Shown in pieces: positions 8,105 through 16,313 of a stretch of DNA of 64,000 nt; the stretch's first letter is position 1, and every line of letters begins with the position of its first letter. Below the pieces are notes generated by a model. That model was not told where the DNA came from, did no database searches, and was given only the letters and a program-made list of their open reading frames with translations. The translations under genes were made by a program, and so were the position numbers. Location: NCBI GenBank assembly GCA_050010735.1, contig JBEKKL010000013.1, positions 1 through 64,000 on the forward strand. The letters run 5' to 3'. The stretch is from Telmatobacter sp050010735 (GTDB taxonomy: Bacteria > Acidobacteriota > Terriglobia > Terriglobales > Acidobacteriaceae).

Positions 8105-8662
8105 TTGAAGACTTCTTCCCTCTTGCCTGCTACCGCGGTTGCTCTGGTGACAGCAGCCGCATTCGCTGTGGCGACGATTGCACAGGCGCCTCAGACCGCT
8201 CCATCGCAGCAGCCCGCTGCAGAGGCCCCTCCGCACGAGGACCACGATCACGAGCATCATCCGGCGCCGACGAATCTGAAGGTGCTGCCAAAGACACTGA
8301 CCGGCGAGCAGGTACACGAGATCATGGAAGGTTGGGAGGGTGCTCTGGGCGCGCATTGCGGCACATGCCATGCCGCCGATCCGAACAACATCGGTCCGAA
8401 CGGCAAGCCCCGGCTCAACTTCGCCGATGATTCAAAGCCGGAGAAGTCCACCGCACGGCTGATGTACAAGATGACCCTGGACATCAATGAGAACTACGTG
8501 TCGATGGTCGACAACTCTGGCGCGCCTGTCACGTGTGGCACATGCCATCGCGGCCATTTGGGACCGGAGCCGTTTGTTGCGCCCAAGGAAAAGCATGAAG
8601 GGCAGCGGCCCGAGCAAGGCGCGCCAACGCACGACGAAGACAAGCATGAAAAGCCGCAATAG
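8105..8662 (+). CDS. Di-haem c-type cytochrome, reaction-centre cytochrome subunit family
   Basis: An exported electron-transfer protein. The 185 residues begin with a signal peptide (to about residue 27), then a His/Pro-rich linker. Two CGTCH haem-binding motifs follow at residues 85-89 and 144-148. The segment between them, with FADDSKPEKSTARLMYKM and IN, matches the pattern of the photosynthetic reaction centre cytochrome c family as found in many non-photosynthetic Acidobacteria. The start appears to be TTG at 8105; no ATG lies upstream in a sensible place. The C-terminus is charged and His/Glu-rich. No photosystem gene is nearby, so a periplasmic respiratory or redox role is inferred. 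Confidence 0.85.
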   Translation: MKTSSLLPATAVALVTAAAFAVATIAQAPQTAPSQQPAAEAPPHEDHDHEHHPAPTNLKVLPKTLTGEQVHEIMEGWEGALGAHCGTCHAADPNNIGPNGKPRLNFADDSKPEKSTARLMYKMTLDINENYVSMVDNSGAPVTCGTCHRGHLGPEPFVAPKEKHEGQRPEQGAPTHDEDKHEKPQ

Positions 8663-8764
8663 CAAGCCGCATCAGCCAGTAGGTCTTGTTATCAATGGAT
8701 ACTCGACAGTCCGTGATTCAATGACAGCGGTTGGGGCATATAAAGACTGCATGATGGGAAGAGA

Positions 8765-9153
8765 ATGAGTGAAAAGAACAGTAAGCGACCGCGCCTTACA
8801 AATGAGGGAAGATTGATGCTCTTAGCGATGTTGTCTGCTTCTCCGCTATTTGCGTTTTTCGCTTATTTGGGTGATGCAGGAAGAGGGATGGGCGCTTCGT
8901 GTTGTGCTTCCATTCTTCTCTATGTAGTCCTCACCCGATGGGAATTAAGAAGGCACGCATGGTTCTGGTTTACAGTTGTGATTTTGGCGTGTATTCAGAT
9001 TCCGTTTGTTTTGTATGTTCCTTGGTCGAACGAGCACTATCGCGGTGGAGCACTTCTTCCTATTGGTGCGATGGATTACGGTATCGCGTGGGGGGGATCA
9101 AGCTGATTGAGAAGCTAGCAATCAGGAACGATGGAACCAGTTCCGAAAGTTGA
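8765..9153 (+). pseudogene. Small four-helix membrane protein, frame interrupted at a G tract
   Basis: The uninterrupted frame ends at 9106 after 113 residues. At a run of seven G (9090-9096) the frame that reads IKLIEKLAIRND continues to a stop at 9151-9153, and looks like the natural C-terminus following GAMDYGIAWG. One extra G or two fewer would join them. Four hydrophobic segments are visible. Base composition is more AT-rich than the neighbours, consistent with transfer. It is either a genuine frameshift, a slippage-controlled gene or a sequencing error in a homopolymer. No function is recognised. Confidence 0.55.
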
Positions 9154-9217
9154 AGCCCGCTTGCGGAGTTAACCGGTTTCGCAATCTGGCCTGAGTCCAA
9201 GCCGAATCTGAATGTGT

Positions 9218-9709
9218 TCAGTCAGGTCGACCAGCCCTTGAGAATTCACCACTCTTGCCGCCAGATTTCGTTTCGAGCTGAATGTTGCGGATGACGATGC
9301 TCTTGTTGAGGGCCTTGGTCATGTCGTAAACGGTGAGTGCGGCAACAGAAGCGGCGGTCAGGGCCTCCATCTCAACGCCTGTGGGTCCCACGGTGGCGGC
9401 CGTGGCTGTGATGCGGACGCCCCCTGGGACGATCTCCGTCTGCACGTCTACATGAGTGAGCGGCAAGGGGTGGCACATGGGGATTAGCTCTGAGGTGCGT
9501 TTGGCTGCCTGAATGCCGGCGAAGCGTGCCACCTCTAACGGGTCACCCTTGGGGTTTGCCGGCAGGGCCGCGAGAACCTGCGCCGAGAGTTCGACAAAGG
9601 CCGAGGCGGTCGCAGTGCGGCGTGTCGGCTCTTTGCCGCTGACATCGACCATGGTGGCGTGGCCCGATTTGTCGAAGTGCGAGAGCTGGGGATTCGAAGG
9701 TTTGGGCAT
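9218..9709 (-). CDS. moaC: Cyclic pyranopterin monophosphate synthase (MoaC)
   Basis: MoaC performs the second half of conversion of GTP to cyclic pyranopterin monophosphate in molybdenum cofactor synthesis. The 163-residue form from the ATG of MPKPSNPQLSHFDKSG matches the family length. Diagnostic segments are ATMVDVSGK near the N-terminus, ELIPMCHPLPLTHV and GPTGVEMEALTAASVAALTVYDMTKAL. The frame is open further upstream into moeA, but that part is not MoaC-like. It follows moeA after an eight-base gap on the same strand, so the two are an operon. The C-terminal tail is Ser/Gly-rich. Confidence 0.96.
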   Translation of the reverse strand: MPKPSNPQLSHFDKSGHATMVDVSGKEPTRRTATASAFVELSAQVLAALPANPKGDPLEVARFAGIQAAKRTSELIPMCHPLPLTHVDVQTEIVPGGVRITATAATVGPTGVEMEALTAASVAALTVYDMTKALNKSIVIRNIQLETKSGGKSGEFSRAGRPD

Positions 9710-9717
9710 GGGGTTCC

Positions 9718-11007
9718 TTAGGGAAGCAGAATGCGAACGATTGAGCCGGGCTTCAGGTTCTTGGCATCTTCCGGCACGACAATAAAACAATTAGAGCGGG
9801 CGAGAGCCGTCAGGTCGCCGGAGCCGTGCCAGGGAACGAATGCAACCTGCGGGTTGTCTGCAAAGTCGCAGAAGGCAGGCAGAAAGCGTGTAAGGCCGGA
9901 CTTGGCGTTTCGCTCCACCGGCGGAGCCAGCCGCGCAAGAGCAAAGTGCGGATAAGACTCGCGATTTCCTGCGATGGCAGCGAGGACTGGAACGGCGAAG
10001 AGCAAAAAGGTGACGGCGGAGGCGACCGGATTGCCGGGGAATCCGAAGAAGGGAAGCGCAGTCGAGCGCCGGCTGGCTTTCTTGGCACGCGGCAGTTCTC
10101 CGAAGACTGCCGGCTTGCCCGGCTGCATGCGAACGCCGGTGAAATGAAAGCGCGCCCCGAGTCTTGCCAGAGCGGGCTCAACGAGATCGAAGTTGCCGGC
10201 GGAGACTCCGCCGGAGATGAGCAGAAGATCGGCCTCGACGGCGCGAGCCAACGCTTCATCGAGAGCCTTGGGGTCGTCGGAGGCAGTCGGAAGCACCCAC
10301 GGCTCGCCGCCAGCGCGGGCAACCATCGCGGTGAGCATGGGAGCGTTCGAGTTGCGAATCTGGCCGGGAGCGGGCGTGGCGGCAACGGGAACGAGTTCAT
10401 CTCCGGTGGCGAGGATGGCCACGCGAGGGCGGGGATAGACTTCGACAGAGGCGTAACCACAGGTCGCAGCCAGGGCGATCTGGCCGGAATGCAGGATCGC
10501 TCCCGCCGGAAGCAACTCATCGCCTGCGCGGCCCTGTGCCCCTTGAGCAACAACGTTCTCGCCTTGTTTGAGCGTGCGCGACGGGATTAACCGAACCTTT
10601 CGAGCTCGCTTGCCCCCGGTCGTCTCGACATGTTCGAACATCATCACCGCATCGGCGCCTTCGGGAACCGGCGCCCCGGTCATGATCTCCCAGGCCGACG
10701 CTCGCGGAAGCGGGCTTGCAGGAGGATCGCCGGCGCGGGTTGTCCCGCGGATGGTCAGGGGCATGTGCATGGATGCATCTGCGGCGCGGCAGGCGTAGCC
10801 ATCGCGAGTGGAGCGTGGGAAGGGAGGCTGATCGCGATCGGCTACGAGAGGCTCTGCGAGCACGCGTCCTGAGGCCTGGTCGAGCCCGACTCGTTCCTTT
10901 TTGGGAAGGGTGGTGCGACGCCCGGCAATCTTTCCTGCGTGGGCGGCCACCACGGCGGCGGCCTCAGCGTAGCCAAGCAAATCGGCGCGGGGCTGAGCAG
11001 ACTTCAT
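9718..11007 (-). CDS. moeA: Molybdopterin molybdenumtransferase (MoeA)
   Basis: MoeA inserts molybdenum into adenylylated molybdopterin in the cytoplasm. The 429 residues carry the expected landmarks: an N-terminal RVLAEPLVADRDQPPFPRSTRDGYA segment, EIMTGAPVPEGADAVM, ATGDELV, ISGGVSAGNFD and the C-terminal FGFPGNPVASAVTF. It is the first gene of a two-gene operon with moaC. No molybdenum-sensing RNA element was recognised upstream. A 110-base gap separates it from the TPR protein's stop, with a possible hairpin at 11064-11090. Confidence 0.96.
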   Translation of the reverse strand: MKSAQPRADLLGYAEAAAVVAAHAGKIAGRRTTLPKKERVGLDQASGRVLAEPLVADRDQPPFPRSTRDGYACRAADASMHMPLTIRGTTRAGDPPASPLPRASAWEIMTGAPVPEGADAVMMFEHVETTGGKRARKVRLIPSRTLKQGENVVAQGAQGRAGDELLPAGAILHSGQIALAATCGYASVEVYPRPRVAILATGDELVPVAATPAPGQIRNSNAPMLTAMVARAGGEPWVLPTASDDPKALDEALARAVEADLLLISGGVSAGNFDLVEPALARLGARFHFTGVRMQPGKPAVFGELPRAKKASRRSTALPFFGFPGNPVASAVTFLLFAVPVLAAIAGNRESYPHFALARLAPPVERNAKSGLTRFLPAFCDFADNPQVAFVPWHGSGDLTALARSNCFIVVPEDAKNLKPGSIVRILLP

Positions 11008-11063
11008 GGAATGGATTGTAGAGGGTTCTGCCGATGAGAAGATTGATCCACCAAAGAAGCGAA

Positions 11064-11090
11064 GGGCGCGCCCTGCAGCCGGGAGCGCCC
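11064..11090. terminator. Weak hairpin between the TPR gene and moeA
   Basis: GGGCGC at 11064-11069 pairs with GCGCCC at 11085-11090 over a 15-base loop. No T run follows on the minus strand, so its role as a terminator of the TPR gene is doubtful. Confidence 0.25.
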
Positions 11091-11116
11091 CTCGTGGAGG
11101 CTTGATTCGGGTCTTG

Positions 11117-12334
11117 CTACTTCTTCTTCCCGGATTTGGTCGAGACCGTGGGAGGAAGCGTCGCCTGAAGGCTGGCGAGAATGGCCTTCACATCGCCAGC
11201 ATACTTGCCGTTCGGATCGAGTGCCAGATACTTCTGGTAGGCCTCTTGGCAGCCCGGGGGCGCAACCAGCGTATTGGTCTTCGGGTCGACGGTCGCCTTG
11301 CCTACGAGGCCGTTGCCTTTGAGGTAGTAGGCAAGCGCCACGGTTGGATCGGCCTTGATGACCTCTTCCGCAGCGGCGACCTGAGCATCCGCATTGTTGA
11401 TCTGGAAGAAGATCACCATTTCGTTCTTCAAATAGAAGACCGTCTGTGTCGGATTGGCCTTGGCCGCTGCGTCGAAGGCCGCATTCGCCTCAGGAATCTT
11501 GCCGGTGCGCGCGTAGATCTCGCCCAGCCCCGCGTTTGCCAGGCCCTGAGTCGCAGGGTTCGGCTTTTTTGACGTGGACTCGACATCGAGAACTTTCTTG
11601 AAGGTAGTTTCGGCCTCGCTGTATTTGTCGGTATCGTTCTTCACCCTAGCGAGTCCGAGCTGCGCCGTTCCCAACTGAGCCCAGAGGATGGAGGCATCCG
11701 GTTTTGCCGCCGTATCCTTCAGCATGAGAGTTTCGACTTCGGAATACTTCGCGGTCTTGATCTCAGCTTCCTTGGCGTCGACCTCGGACTTCGGCGCGTT
11801 GGCTCCGGCGGCTGCGACAGCCGCGTCGTGCGCACCGTCGGCGTCTTTGAAATCCTGACCGGCGGTCTTGAGGTCGTTGTTGAGACCCTTGATGATCTCG
11901 TTTGCCTGCATGGCTGCGGCGTTCTTCTTCTTGATCTCCTCCAGCTGTCTCTTTTCCTCGGGAGACAGTTTGTCGATGAACTCCTTGCGGCTCATGTCGT
12001 CATCTTGCTGTACGTCCTGATTGACAATGATCTTCACATTGTCGATCTGGTCGACCAGCTTTCCGGGAGGCGTTTCGGGCAGGCGGAAGATCAGGGTATA
12101 GGTACCGGGCGCCGCTTCACCCGAATAATCGCCGGATGCGTTGACGGGGAAGGTGTATTTGGACGTCTGACCGCCGTCGTTAGAAAGGGAGATCGTGCCC
12201 TTATCGATAGTGACTCCGGTTGAGTTGGTCACGTGGCCATGGATCTTGCCGGTAGGCTTCGCGGGGGGTTGGGCAACCGCGGGCAAGAGAGCGAGTGCCA
12301 GCAAGCCCGTCCACAGTAAAGTCGTGCGTTTCAT
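11117..12334 (-). CDS. Exported TPR-containing protein with N-terminal carboxypeptidase-regulatory-like domain
   Basis: The 405-residue product begins MKRTTLLWTGLLALALLPAVAQ, a signal peptide. Residues about 28-90 look like a beta-sandwich of the carboxypeptidase-regulatory type (GKIHGHVTNSTG, GDYSGEAAPGTYTLIFRLPE). An acidic coiled region follows (LSPEEKRQLEEIKKKNAAAM). The C-terminal half has TPR-like repeats (ILWAQLGTAQLGLARV, TQGLANAGLGEIYARTGKIPEANAAFDAAAKANP, ALAYYLKGNGLVG). The chosen ATG has a good AAGGAG upstream; the frame is open 15 codons earlier without one. Such proteins are common in Acidobacteria envelopes; the partner and exact role are unknown. Confidence 0.85.
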   Translation of the reverse strand: MKRTTLLWTGLLALALLPAVAQPPAKPTGKIHGHVTNSTGVTIDKGTISLSNDGGQTSKYTFPVNASGDYSGEAAPGTYTLIFRLPETPPGKLVDQIDNVKIIVNQDVQQDDDMSRKEFIDKLSPEEKRQLEEIKKKNAAAMQANEIIKGLNNDLKTAGQDFKDADGAHDAAVAAAGANAPKSEVDAKEAEIKTAKYSEVETLMLKDTAAKPDASILWAQLGTAQLGLARVKNDTDKYSEAETTFKKVLDVESTSKKPNPATQGLANAGLGEIYARTGKIPEANAAFDAAAKANPTQTVFYLKNEMVIFFQINNADAQVAAAEEVIKADPTVALAYYLKGNGLVGKATVDPKTNTLVAPPGCQEAYQKYLALDPNGKYAGDVKAILASLQATLPPTVSTKSGKKK

Positions 12335-12625
12335 CTGCTTCTCCTTGGGAGCTGCGCGAGCCAGATGCCCGCGAGCCAAAAAAACTCGTATCCTCGACCA
12401 CTGAAAACTCGTCTCTGAATCAGGACGGCGGGGCTAAGCGCCGGCACGAACCGTCCCTCAGCGCAAGACCCAAGTTAAATCCCACCGGCTGTCCAGCACA
12501 AGAGCGCCGGCCCGTGGCTGCTTCATCGAAGGCCGCCCCGGTGTGGGCCAGCGCATTCCATCGCTTATCGTAGCCTGCCTCACTTAAGGGTGAGTGTGGC
12601 CTGTATCACACACTAGAATAGAGTC

Positions 12626-13162
12626 ATGGCTACTACGATTCGTCCGGCAACCTGCAAGGATGCACCGGTAATCCTGGGCTTCATCCAATCCCTGGCGGCC
12701 TACGAGCGCATGTCCGATTTGGTGGTGGCGACAGAAGCGGATCTGCTTCGAGACGGATTTGGGACAAACCGTTGCTTTTCTTGCCTCATCGCCGAGCACG
12801 ATGGCCGCGCGGCCGGATTTGCCCTTTATTTGTTCAACTACTCAACCTTCATGGGCCGCCCAGGGCTCTACATCGAGGACCTCTTTGTCGAGCCAGAGCT
12901 TCGCGGCCTGGGAATCGGCAAGGCGCTGCTCCAACAGGTGGCGGCGATTGCTGTGAAAAAGGGCTGTCCGCGATTGCAATGGGCTGTGTTGGACTGGAAT
13001 ACGCCGGCCATCGACTTCTACCGGGCGATGGGAGCCGAATTTCTCGATGAGTGGCGGAATGTGCGCGTGACGGGCGATGCACTTAGCAAACTGGCCGGAA
13101 TCGCCGGAGTGCCCGAAGCAGACGCGACGGCTGTGGAGGAGAGAGTGGACATCGCAGAATGA
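12626..13162 (+). CDS. GNAT-family N-acetyltransferase, spermidine/spermine acetyltransferase-like
   Basis: A cytoplasmic acetyl-CoA-dependent acetyltransferase. The 178 residues contain the acetyl-CoA-binding RGLGIGKALLQQV (about residues 92-104). It is preceded by GLYIEDLFVEPEL, and followed by LQWAVLDWNTPAIDFYRAMGAE, an arrangement typical of the diamine/thialysine acetyltransferase group. The substrate is not proven. Its stop overlaps the trmFO start (ATGA at 13159-13162). A TAGAAT hexamer at 12614-12619 ends seven bases before the ATG and no good ribosome binding site is seen, so the message may be leaderless. Confidence 0.85.
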   Translation: MATTIRPATCKDAPVILGFIQSLAAYERMSDLVVATEADLLRDGFGTNRCFSCLIAEHDGRAAGFALYLFNYSTFMGRPGLYIEDLFVEPELRGLGIGKALLQQVAAIAVKKGCPRLQWAVLDWNTPAIDFYRAMGAEFLDEWRNVRVTGDALSKLAGIAGVPEADATAVEERVDIAE

Positions 13163-14526
13163 AGATTCGCGTCATCGGCGGGGGGTTGGCGGGTCCTGAG
13201 GCGGCATTAACAGCGGCGCGGCTGGGATGCCAGGTGGAACTCTACGAGATGCGCGCAATGGTGGATGGAAGCGCACGGCTCACTCCGGCCCATCGGACGA
13301 TCGAGTTCGGCGAGTTGGTCTGCTCGAACTCTCTCAAGAGCGAATCGCTCAACACAGCGCCTTGGCTACTGAAGCAGGAGATGAGGCGTGCGGGCTCGGC
13401 GCTTTTGCGCATTGCCGATGAGACGGCGGTGCCTGCCGGCCACGCGCTGGCCGTGGATCGTGTGGAGTTCTCGCGCAGAATCGCCGAGGCGATTGCCGCG
13501 GAGCCTGCGATTCGAGTCATCCGCGAAGAGGCGACGACTCTGGATCAAGTCGGGGATGGCACGACGTGCACGATCGTGGCGACTGGCCCGTTGACTTCAG
13601 AGGCCTTGAGCACCGAGATCGAAAGAATCACAGGTTCCGGCCATCTGGCCTTTTATGACTCGATCTCGCCGATTGTCGAGGCCGACTCGATCGACATGGA
13701 GAAGGTCTATTTTGCAGCACGCTGGGACAAGGGGACGGCCGACTACATCAACTGTCCGATGGACCGCGCGGAGTACGACCGCTTTCTGGATGCGTTGCTG
13801 AGTGCGGAAGCTGCCGAGGAAAGAGAGTGGGAGAAGCTCGAATACTTTGAGGGCTGTCTGCCGGTCGAAGTGCTGGCTCGGCGCGGGAGGGATACGTTGC
13901 GCTTTGGCCCGATGAAGCCAGTGGGCTTGCGGGACCCGAGGAATGGCAACAAGCCGTGGGCGGTAGTGCAACTGCGCAAGGAGAATCTGCGGGCCGACAG
14001 CTATAACCTGGTCGGCTTTCAAAATCACCTGAAGTTTGGCGAGCAGGCGCGCGTGTTGCGGCTGATTCCGGGCTTGGAGAATGCGCGCTTCATGCGCTAC
14101 GGGCAGATTCACCTCAATACATACATTTGCGCGCCTGCCTTGCTCGATGAAACTCTGCGCCTGAAGAAAGCGCCACGGCTGCTCTTTGCCGGGCAGTTGT
14201 CTGGAGTGGAGGGGTACACGGAGTCGATCGCGACCGGGCTGCTGGCTGGAATCTACGCGGCCGCACTGGCGCGTGGCGAAGAACCCGTGCCGGCGCCGCG
14301 CGCGAGCGCCCTCGGTTCGCTGGTGCATTACATTACCCACGCCGACGCGAAGGACTTTCAACCGGCCAACATCACCTTCGATCTGCTTGAGCCTCTTGAA
14401 GAAGAGGTTCGCAAAAAGATTCGCGACAAGAAGGAACGGCACCGGCTGCAGTGCGAGCGTTCGCTGGCGGCATTCGATGCCTGGTGGGCCGCAGGAACCT
14501 TTCGAGTCTCGGCAGTGTCCAAGTAA
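13159..14526 (+). CDS. trmFO: Methylenetetrahydrofolate-tRNA (uracil-54-C5)-methyltransferase, FAD-dependent
   Basis: TrmFO makes ribothymidine at position 54 of tRNA using methylenetetrahydrofolate and FADH2. The 455-residue product starts with the dinucleotide-binding VIGGGLAGPEAA. It then shows the family-specific ELVCSNSLKSESL, YFAARWDKGTADYINCPM and FEGCLPVEVLARRGRDTLRFGPMKPVGL segments. QLSGVEGYTESIATGLLAG lies near the C-terminal flavin site. It is translationally coupled to the upstream acetyltransferase gene and is followed by a hairpin at 14531-14573. Confidence 0.97.
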   Translation: MKIRVIGGGLAGPEAALTAARLGCQVELYEMRAMVDGSARLTPAHRTIEFGELVCSNSLKSESLNTAPWLLKQEMRRAGSALLRIADETAVPAGHALAVDRVEFSRRIAEAIAAEPAIRVIREEATTLDQVGDGTTCTIVATGPLTSEALSTEIERITGSGHLAFYDSISPIVEADSIDMEKVYFAARWDKGTADYINCPMDRAEYDRFLDALLSAEAAEEREWEKLEYFEGCLPVEVLARRGRDTLRFGPMKPVGLRDPRNGNKPWAVVQLRKENLRADSYNLVGFQNHLKFGEQARVLRLIPGLENARFMRYGQIHLNTYICAPALLDETLRLKKAPRLLFAGQLSGVEGYTESIATGLLAGIYAAALARGEEPVPAPRASALGSLVHYITHADAKDFQPANITFDLLEPLEEEVRKKIRDKKERHRLQCERSLAAFDAWWAAGTFRVSAVSK

Positions 14527-14530
14527 ATAG

Positions 14531-14573
14531 GGGATCTTGAGGGACAACGCAACTTGAGTTGCATCTTGATCCC
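14531..14573. terminator. Nested hairpin downstream of trmFO
   Basis: GGGATC at 14531-14536 pairs with GATCCC at 14568-14573 and encloses a second perfect palindrome, GCAACTTGAGTTGC (14549-14562). No T run follows, so it may be a Rho-dependent stop, an RNA-stability structure or a repeat. Confidence 0.4.
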
Positions 14574-14632
14574 GCAGTGAGAGTGTGTTTCATTGTTGGT
14601 TCGCCGTGTAACCTGAAAGCTGGAGCTTGCGG

Positions 14633-15823
14633 ATGCATTGGAGTTCAATCGTAGTTTGTTCGGCGGTGCTGGCAGCCGGTTCCGTGGTGGCACAATCGCA
14701 GGCCGCTCCGGCGAAGCCCGCACAGCCTCAAGGCGTGACTCACTTGACGCTTCCGCCCGTGCCCAAGGCGCTGCTGCCTGAGGCATTTGCCGGGTGGCTC
14801 ACCGCCGAGGCGCCGAAGAAGGTCACCGACGCGGCACAAGCCGATTTATCCAATGCGGCCGCGCTAAAGGAATATGACTTTACCGACGCTTCGCTCGCTG
14901 ACTACAAGCGGAACGGTGAGACGCTGAGCCTGCGCGCGTTGCGCTTCCATGACGCGAGTGGCGCATACGGCGCGTATTCGTTTTACCGGCAGAACGGCTG
15001 GCCAAAGGAAGAGATCGGCACAGGCGCGACATCGAACCACAACCGCGTGCTCTTCTGGGTGGGTAATGTAGTCGTCGACGCAAACTTCTCGCGCATCTCC
15101 CCGATGAGCGGCTCGGAGCTGCGCGAGTTGGCCGGACAGTTGCCAAGACCGGAGGGCGGCGAGGCGCTGCCACCGCCAATCCTCGCGAATCTGCCCCAAA
15201 CCAATCTGCCGCTGGCGAGGCTCGATGGTCAAACGACGCACTATGCTCTGGGACCGGCGAGCTATGCCGGCTCGGGCGGAGTGCTGCCGCCGGAGCTGGT
15301 CGGCTTCGACAGGGGCGCCGAGGCGTTGACCGCAAACTACACGATGCGCTCGGGAGCGGCTACGCTGACCCTCATCGACTATCCAACGCCGCAGATGGCC
15401 GCGGCTGAGGAGTCGAAGATTCGCGACTATATCAACTCAGGCCGTCAGGGAGGCAAGCAGGCGCAGGCAGCGTGGCCAAAGCCACTCGCCGATTCTGACC
15501 TGGCGTCGCTCGAGGTGCGACGGAGCGGACCTGTGGTGGCACTGATCAGCGGAGACGCGATTCCCGAGGAGAGCCACAAGCTGCTCGCGTTGGTGCACTA
15601 CGAGTCCGATCTGATGTCGATTCCGCAGCCGACGGACTCAGAGGTCTTGAAGACCGGGAAGCTTCTCATGGGAATCGCTCTTCTCGTGATCATCGGGGCC
15701 TCGGCGGCGATCCTGCTCGGGTTCTTCCTCGGAGGCTTCCGCGCACTCTATCGTAAGGCCCGGGGCAAGCCGGTCTCCTCGGTCTACGACGTTGAGTTCA
15801 CGAGCCTCAATCTGCGGGATTGA
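14633..15823 (+). CDS. Secreted, C-terminally membrane-anchored DUF6599-family protein
   Basis: A 396-residue protein with a signal peptide (MHWSSIVVCSAVLAAGSVVAQ). An extracytoplasmic domain follows with YDFTDASLADYKRNGETLSLRALRF and AYSFYRQNGW. A C-terminal membrane helix (about residues 343-367, GIALLVIIGASAAILLGFFLGG) precedes a basic cytoplasmic tail. The pattern matches the DUF6599 group I know from Acidobacteria; function is not established. The ATG at 14633 follows GGAG at a proper distance; a TTG two codons earlier is less likely. Confidence 0.8.
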   Translation: MHWSSIVVCSAVLAAGSVVAQSQAAPAKPAQPQGVTHLTLPPVPKALLPEAFAGWLTAEAPKKVTDAAQADLSNAAALKEYDFTDASLADYKRNGETLSLRALRFHDASGAYGAYSFYRQNGWPKEEIGTGATSNHNRVLFWVGNVVVDANFSRISPMSGSELRELAGQLPRPEGGEALPPPILANLPQTNLPLARLDGQTTHYALGPASYAGSGGVLPPELVGFDRGAEALTANYTMRSGAATLTLIDYPTPQMAAAEESKIRDYINSGRQGGKQAQAAWPKPLADSDLASLEVRRSGPVVALISGDAIPEESHKLLALVHYESDLMSIPQPTDSEVLKTGKLLMGIALLVIIGASAAILLGFFLGGFRALYRKARGKPVSSVYDVEFTSLNLRD

Positions 15824-16041
15824 GGTGCGATTGAGCCGCCCGGTGGAGGCGGCATCCGAAGGGTTACTAGAGGAAGAATTCCTGTTGAAAACCTATGTAG
15901 ACCCCATTAAACAGGCGCAAAAATAGGCGAATGTCGGTAGAATAAAGGCGAAGACACGTCGAAGGACTTGGCGCTGGTTTTTCCAGAGCATCTGCGGTAA
16001 ATTACTAATTAACAAGGACTTATTTCTATCTCGAATTCTCC

Positions 16042-16070
16042 TTGACACTCCCTCCTGCCGCACCTACTAT
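16042..16070 (+). promoter_or_regulatory. Near-consensus sigma-70 promoter of an orphan transcript
   Basis: A perfect TTGACA (-35) at 16042-16047 is followed, after exactly 17 bases, by TACTAT (-10) at 16065-16070. Nothing coding follows; a hairpin with a T run ends about 90 bases downstream. This is the best-matching promoter noticed in the window. Confidence 0.75.
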
Positions 16071-16076
16071 GCAGCC

Positions 16077-16162
16077 AGAAAGTTCTGATGGTTTTGCCTC
16101 CGTTGGAACTATTCTCCCTGAGGAAGGAGCTGCCCTGTTGCCGGGCGGCTCTTTCCGTTTTT
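16077..16162 (+). ncRNA. Candidate small RNA with its own promoter and terminator
   Basis: The 490-base gap 15824-16313 holds no convincing gene but contains a compact transcription unit. The promoter at 16042-16070 predicts a start near 16077. A 14-base stem (16122-16135 with 16143-16156, loop of seven, allowing G-T pairs) followed by TTTTT at 16158-16162 is a textbook intrinsic terminator. The transcript would be about 85 bases. A GGAAGGAGC segment in the stem recalls the SRP RNA tip, but the rest of the SRP fold is absent, so this is not ffs. If the terminator leaks, the next one at 16219-16248 would give about 170 bases. No known family is recognised. Confidence 0.55.
16122..16162 (+). 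terminator. Intrinsic terminator of the candidate small RNA
   Basis: GGAAGGAGCTGCCC pairs with GGGCGGCTCTTTCC around a TGTTGCC loop and is followed by GTTTTT on the plus strand. Confidence 0.75.
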
Positions 16163-16212
16163 GGCTCACAAATCTCTCGGTTGCTCCGCTCGAAAGCCAG
16201 CCGGCGAGCCTC

Positions 16213-16248
16213 AAAAAAGGCCCACGATTGCGCGTGGGCCTCTTCTTT
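16213..16248. terminator. Bidirectional intrinsic terminator
   Basis: GGCCCACG (16219-16226) and CGTGGGCC (16233-16240) form a perfect eight-base stem with a six-base loop. Six A precede it, giving a T6 run on the minus strand, and TCTTCTTT follows on the plus strand. It should end the minus-strand gene at 16314-17408 and any plus-strand read-through. Confidence 0.85.
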
Positions 16249-16313
16249 GATTCGATTGATCGGTGTTTTTCGTGCTTTGGCACCGTGGGGCAATTGCGCT
16301 GTTGCAAATTCGT

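Noticed and set aside
13597..14547. Long minus-strand frame opposite trmFO
   Set aside because: It mirrors a highly conserved gene on the plus strand and shows no family resemblance; it is a GC-rich shadow.
16122..16156. SRP RNA (ffs) because of GGAAGGAGC in the hairpin
   Set aside because: The symmetric loop, the tetraloop context and the long closing stem of SRP RNA are absent, and the stem fits an intrinsic terminator better.
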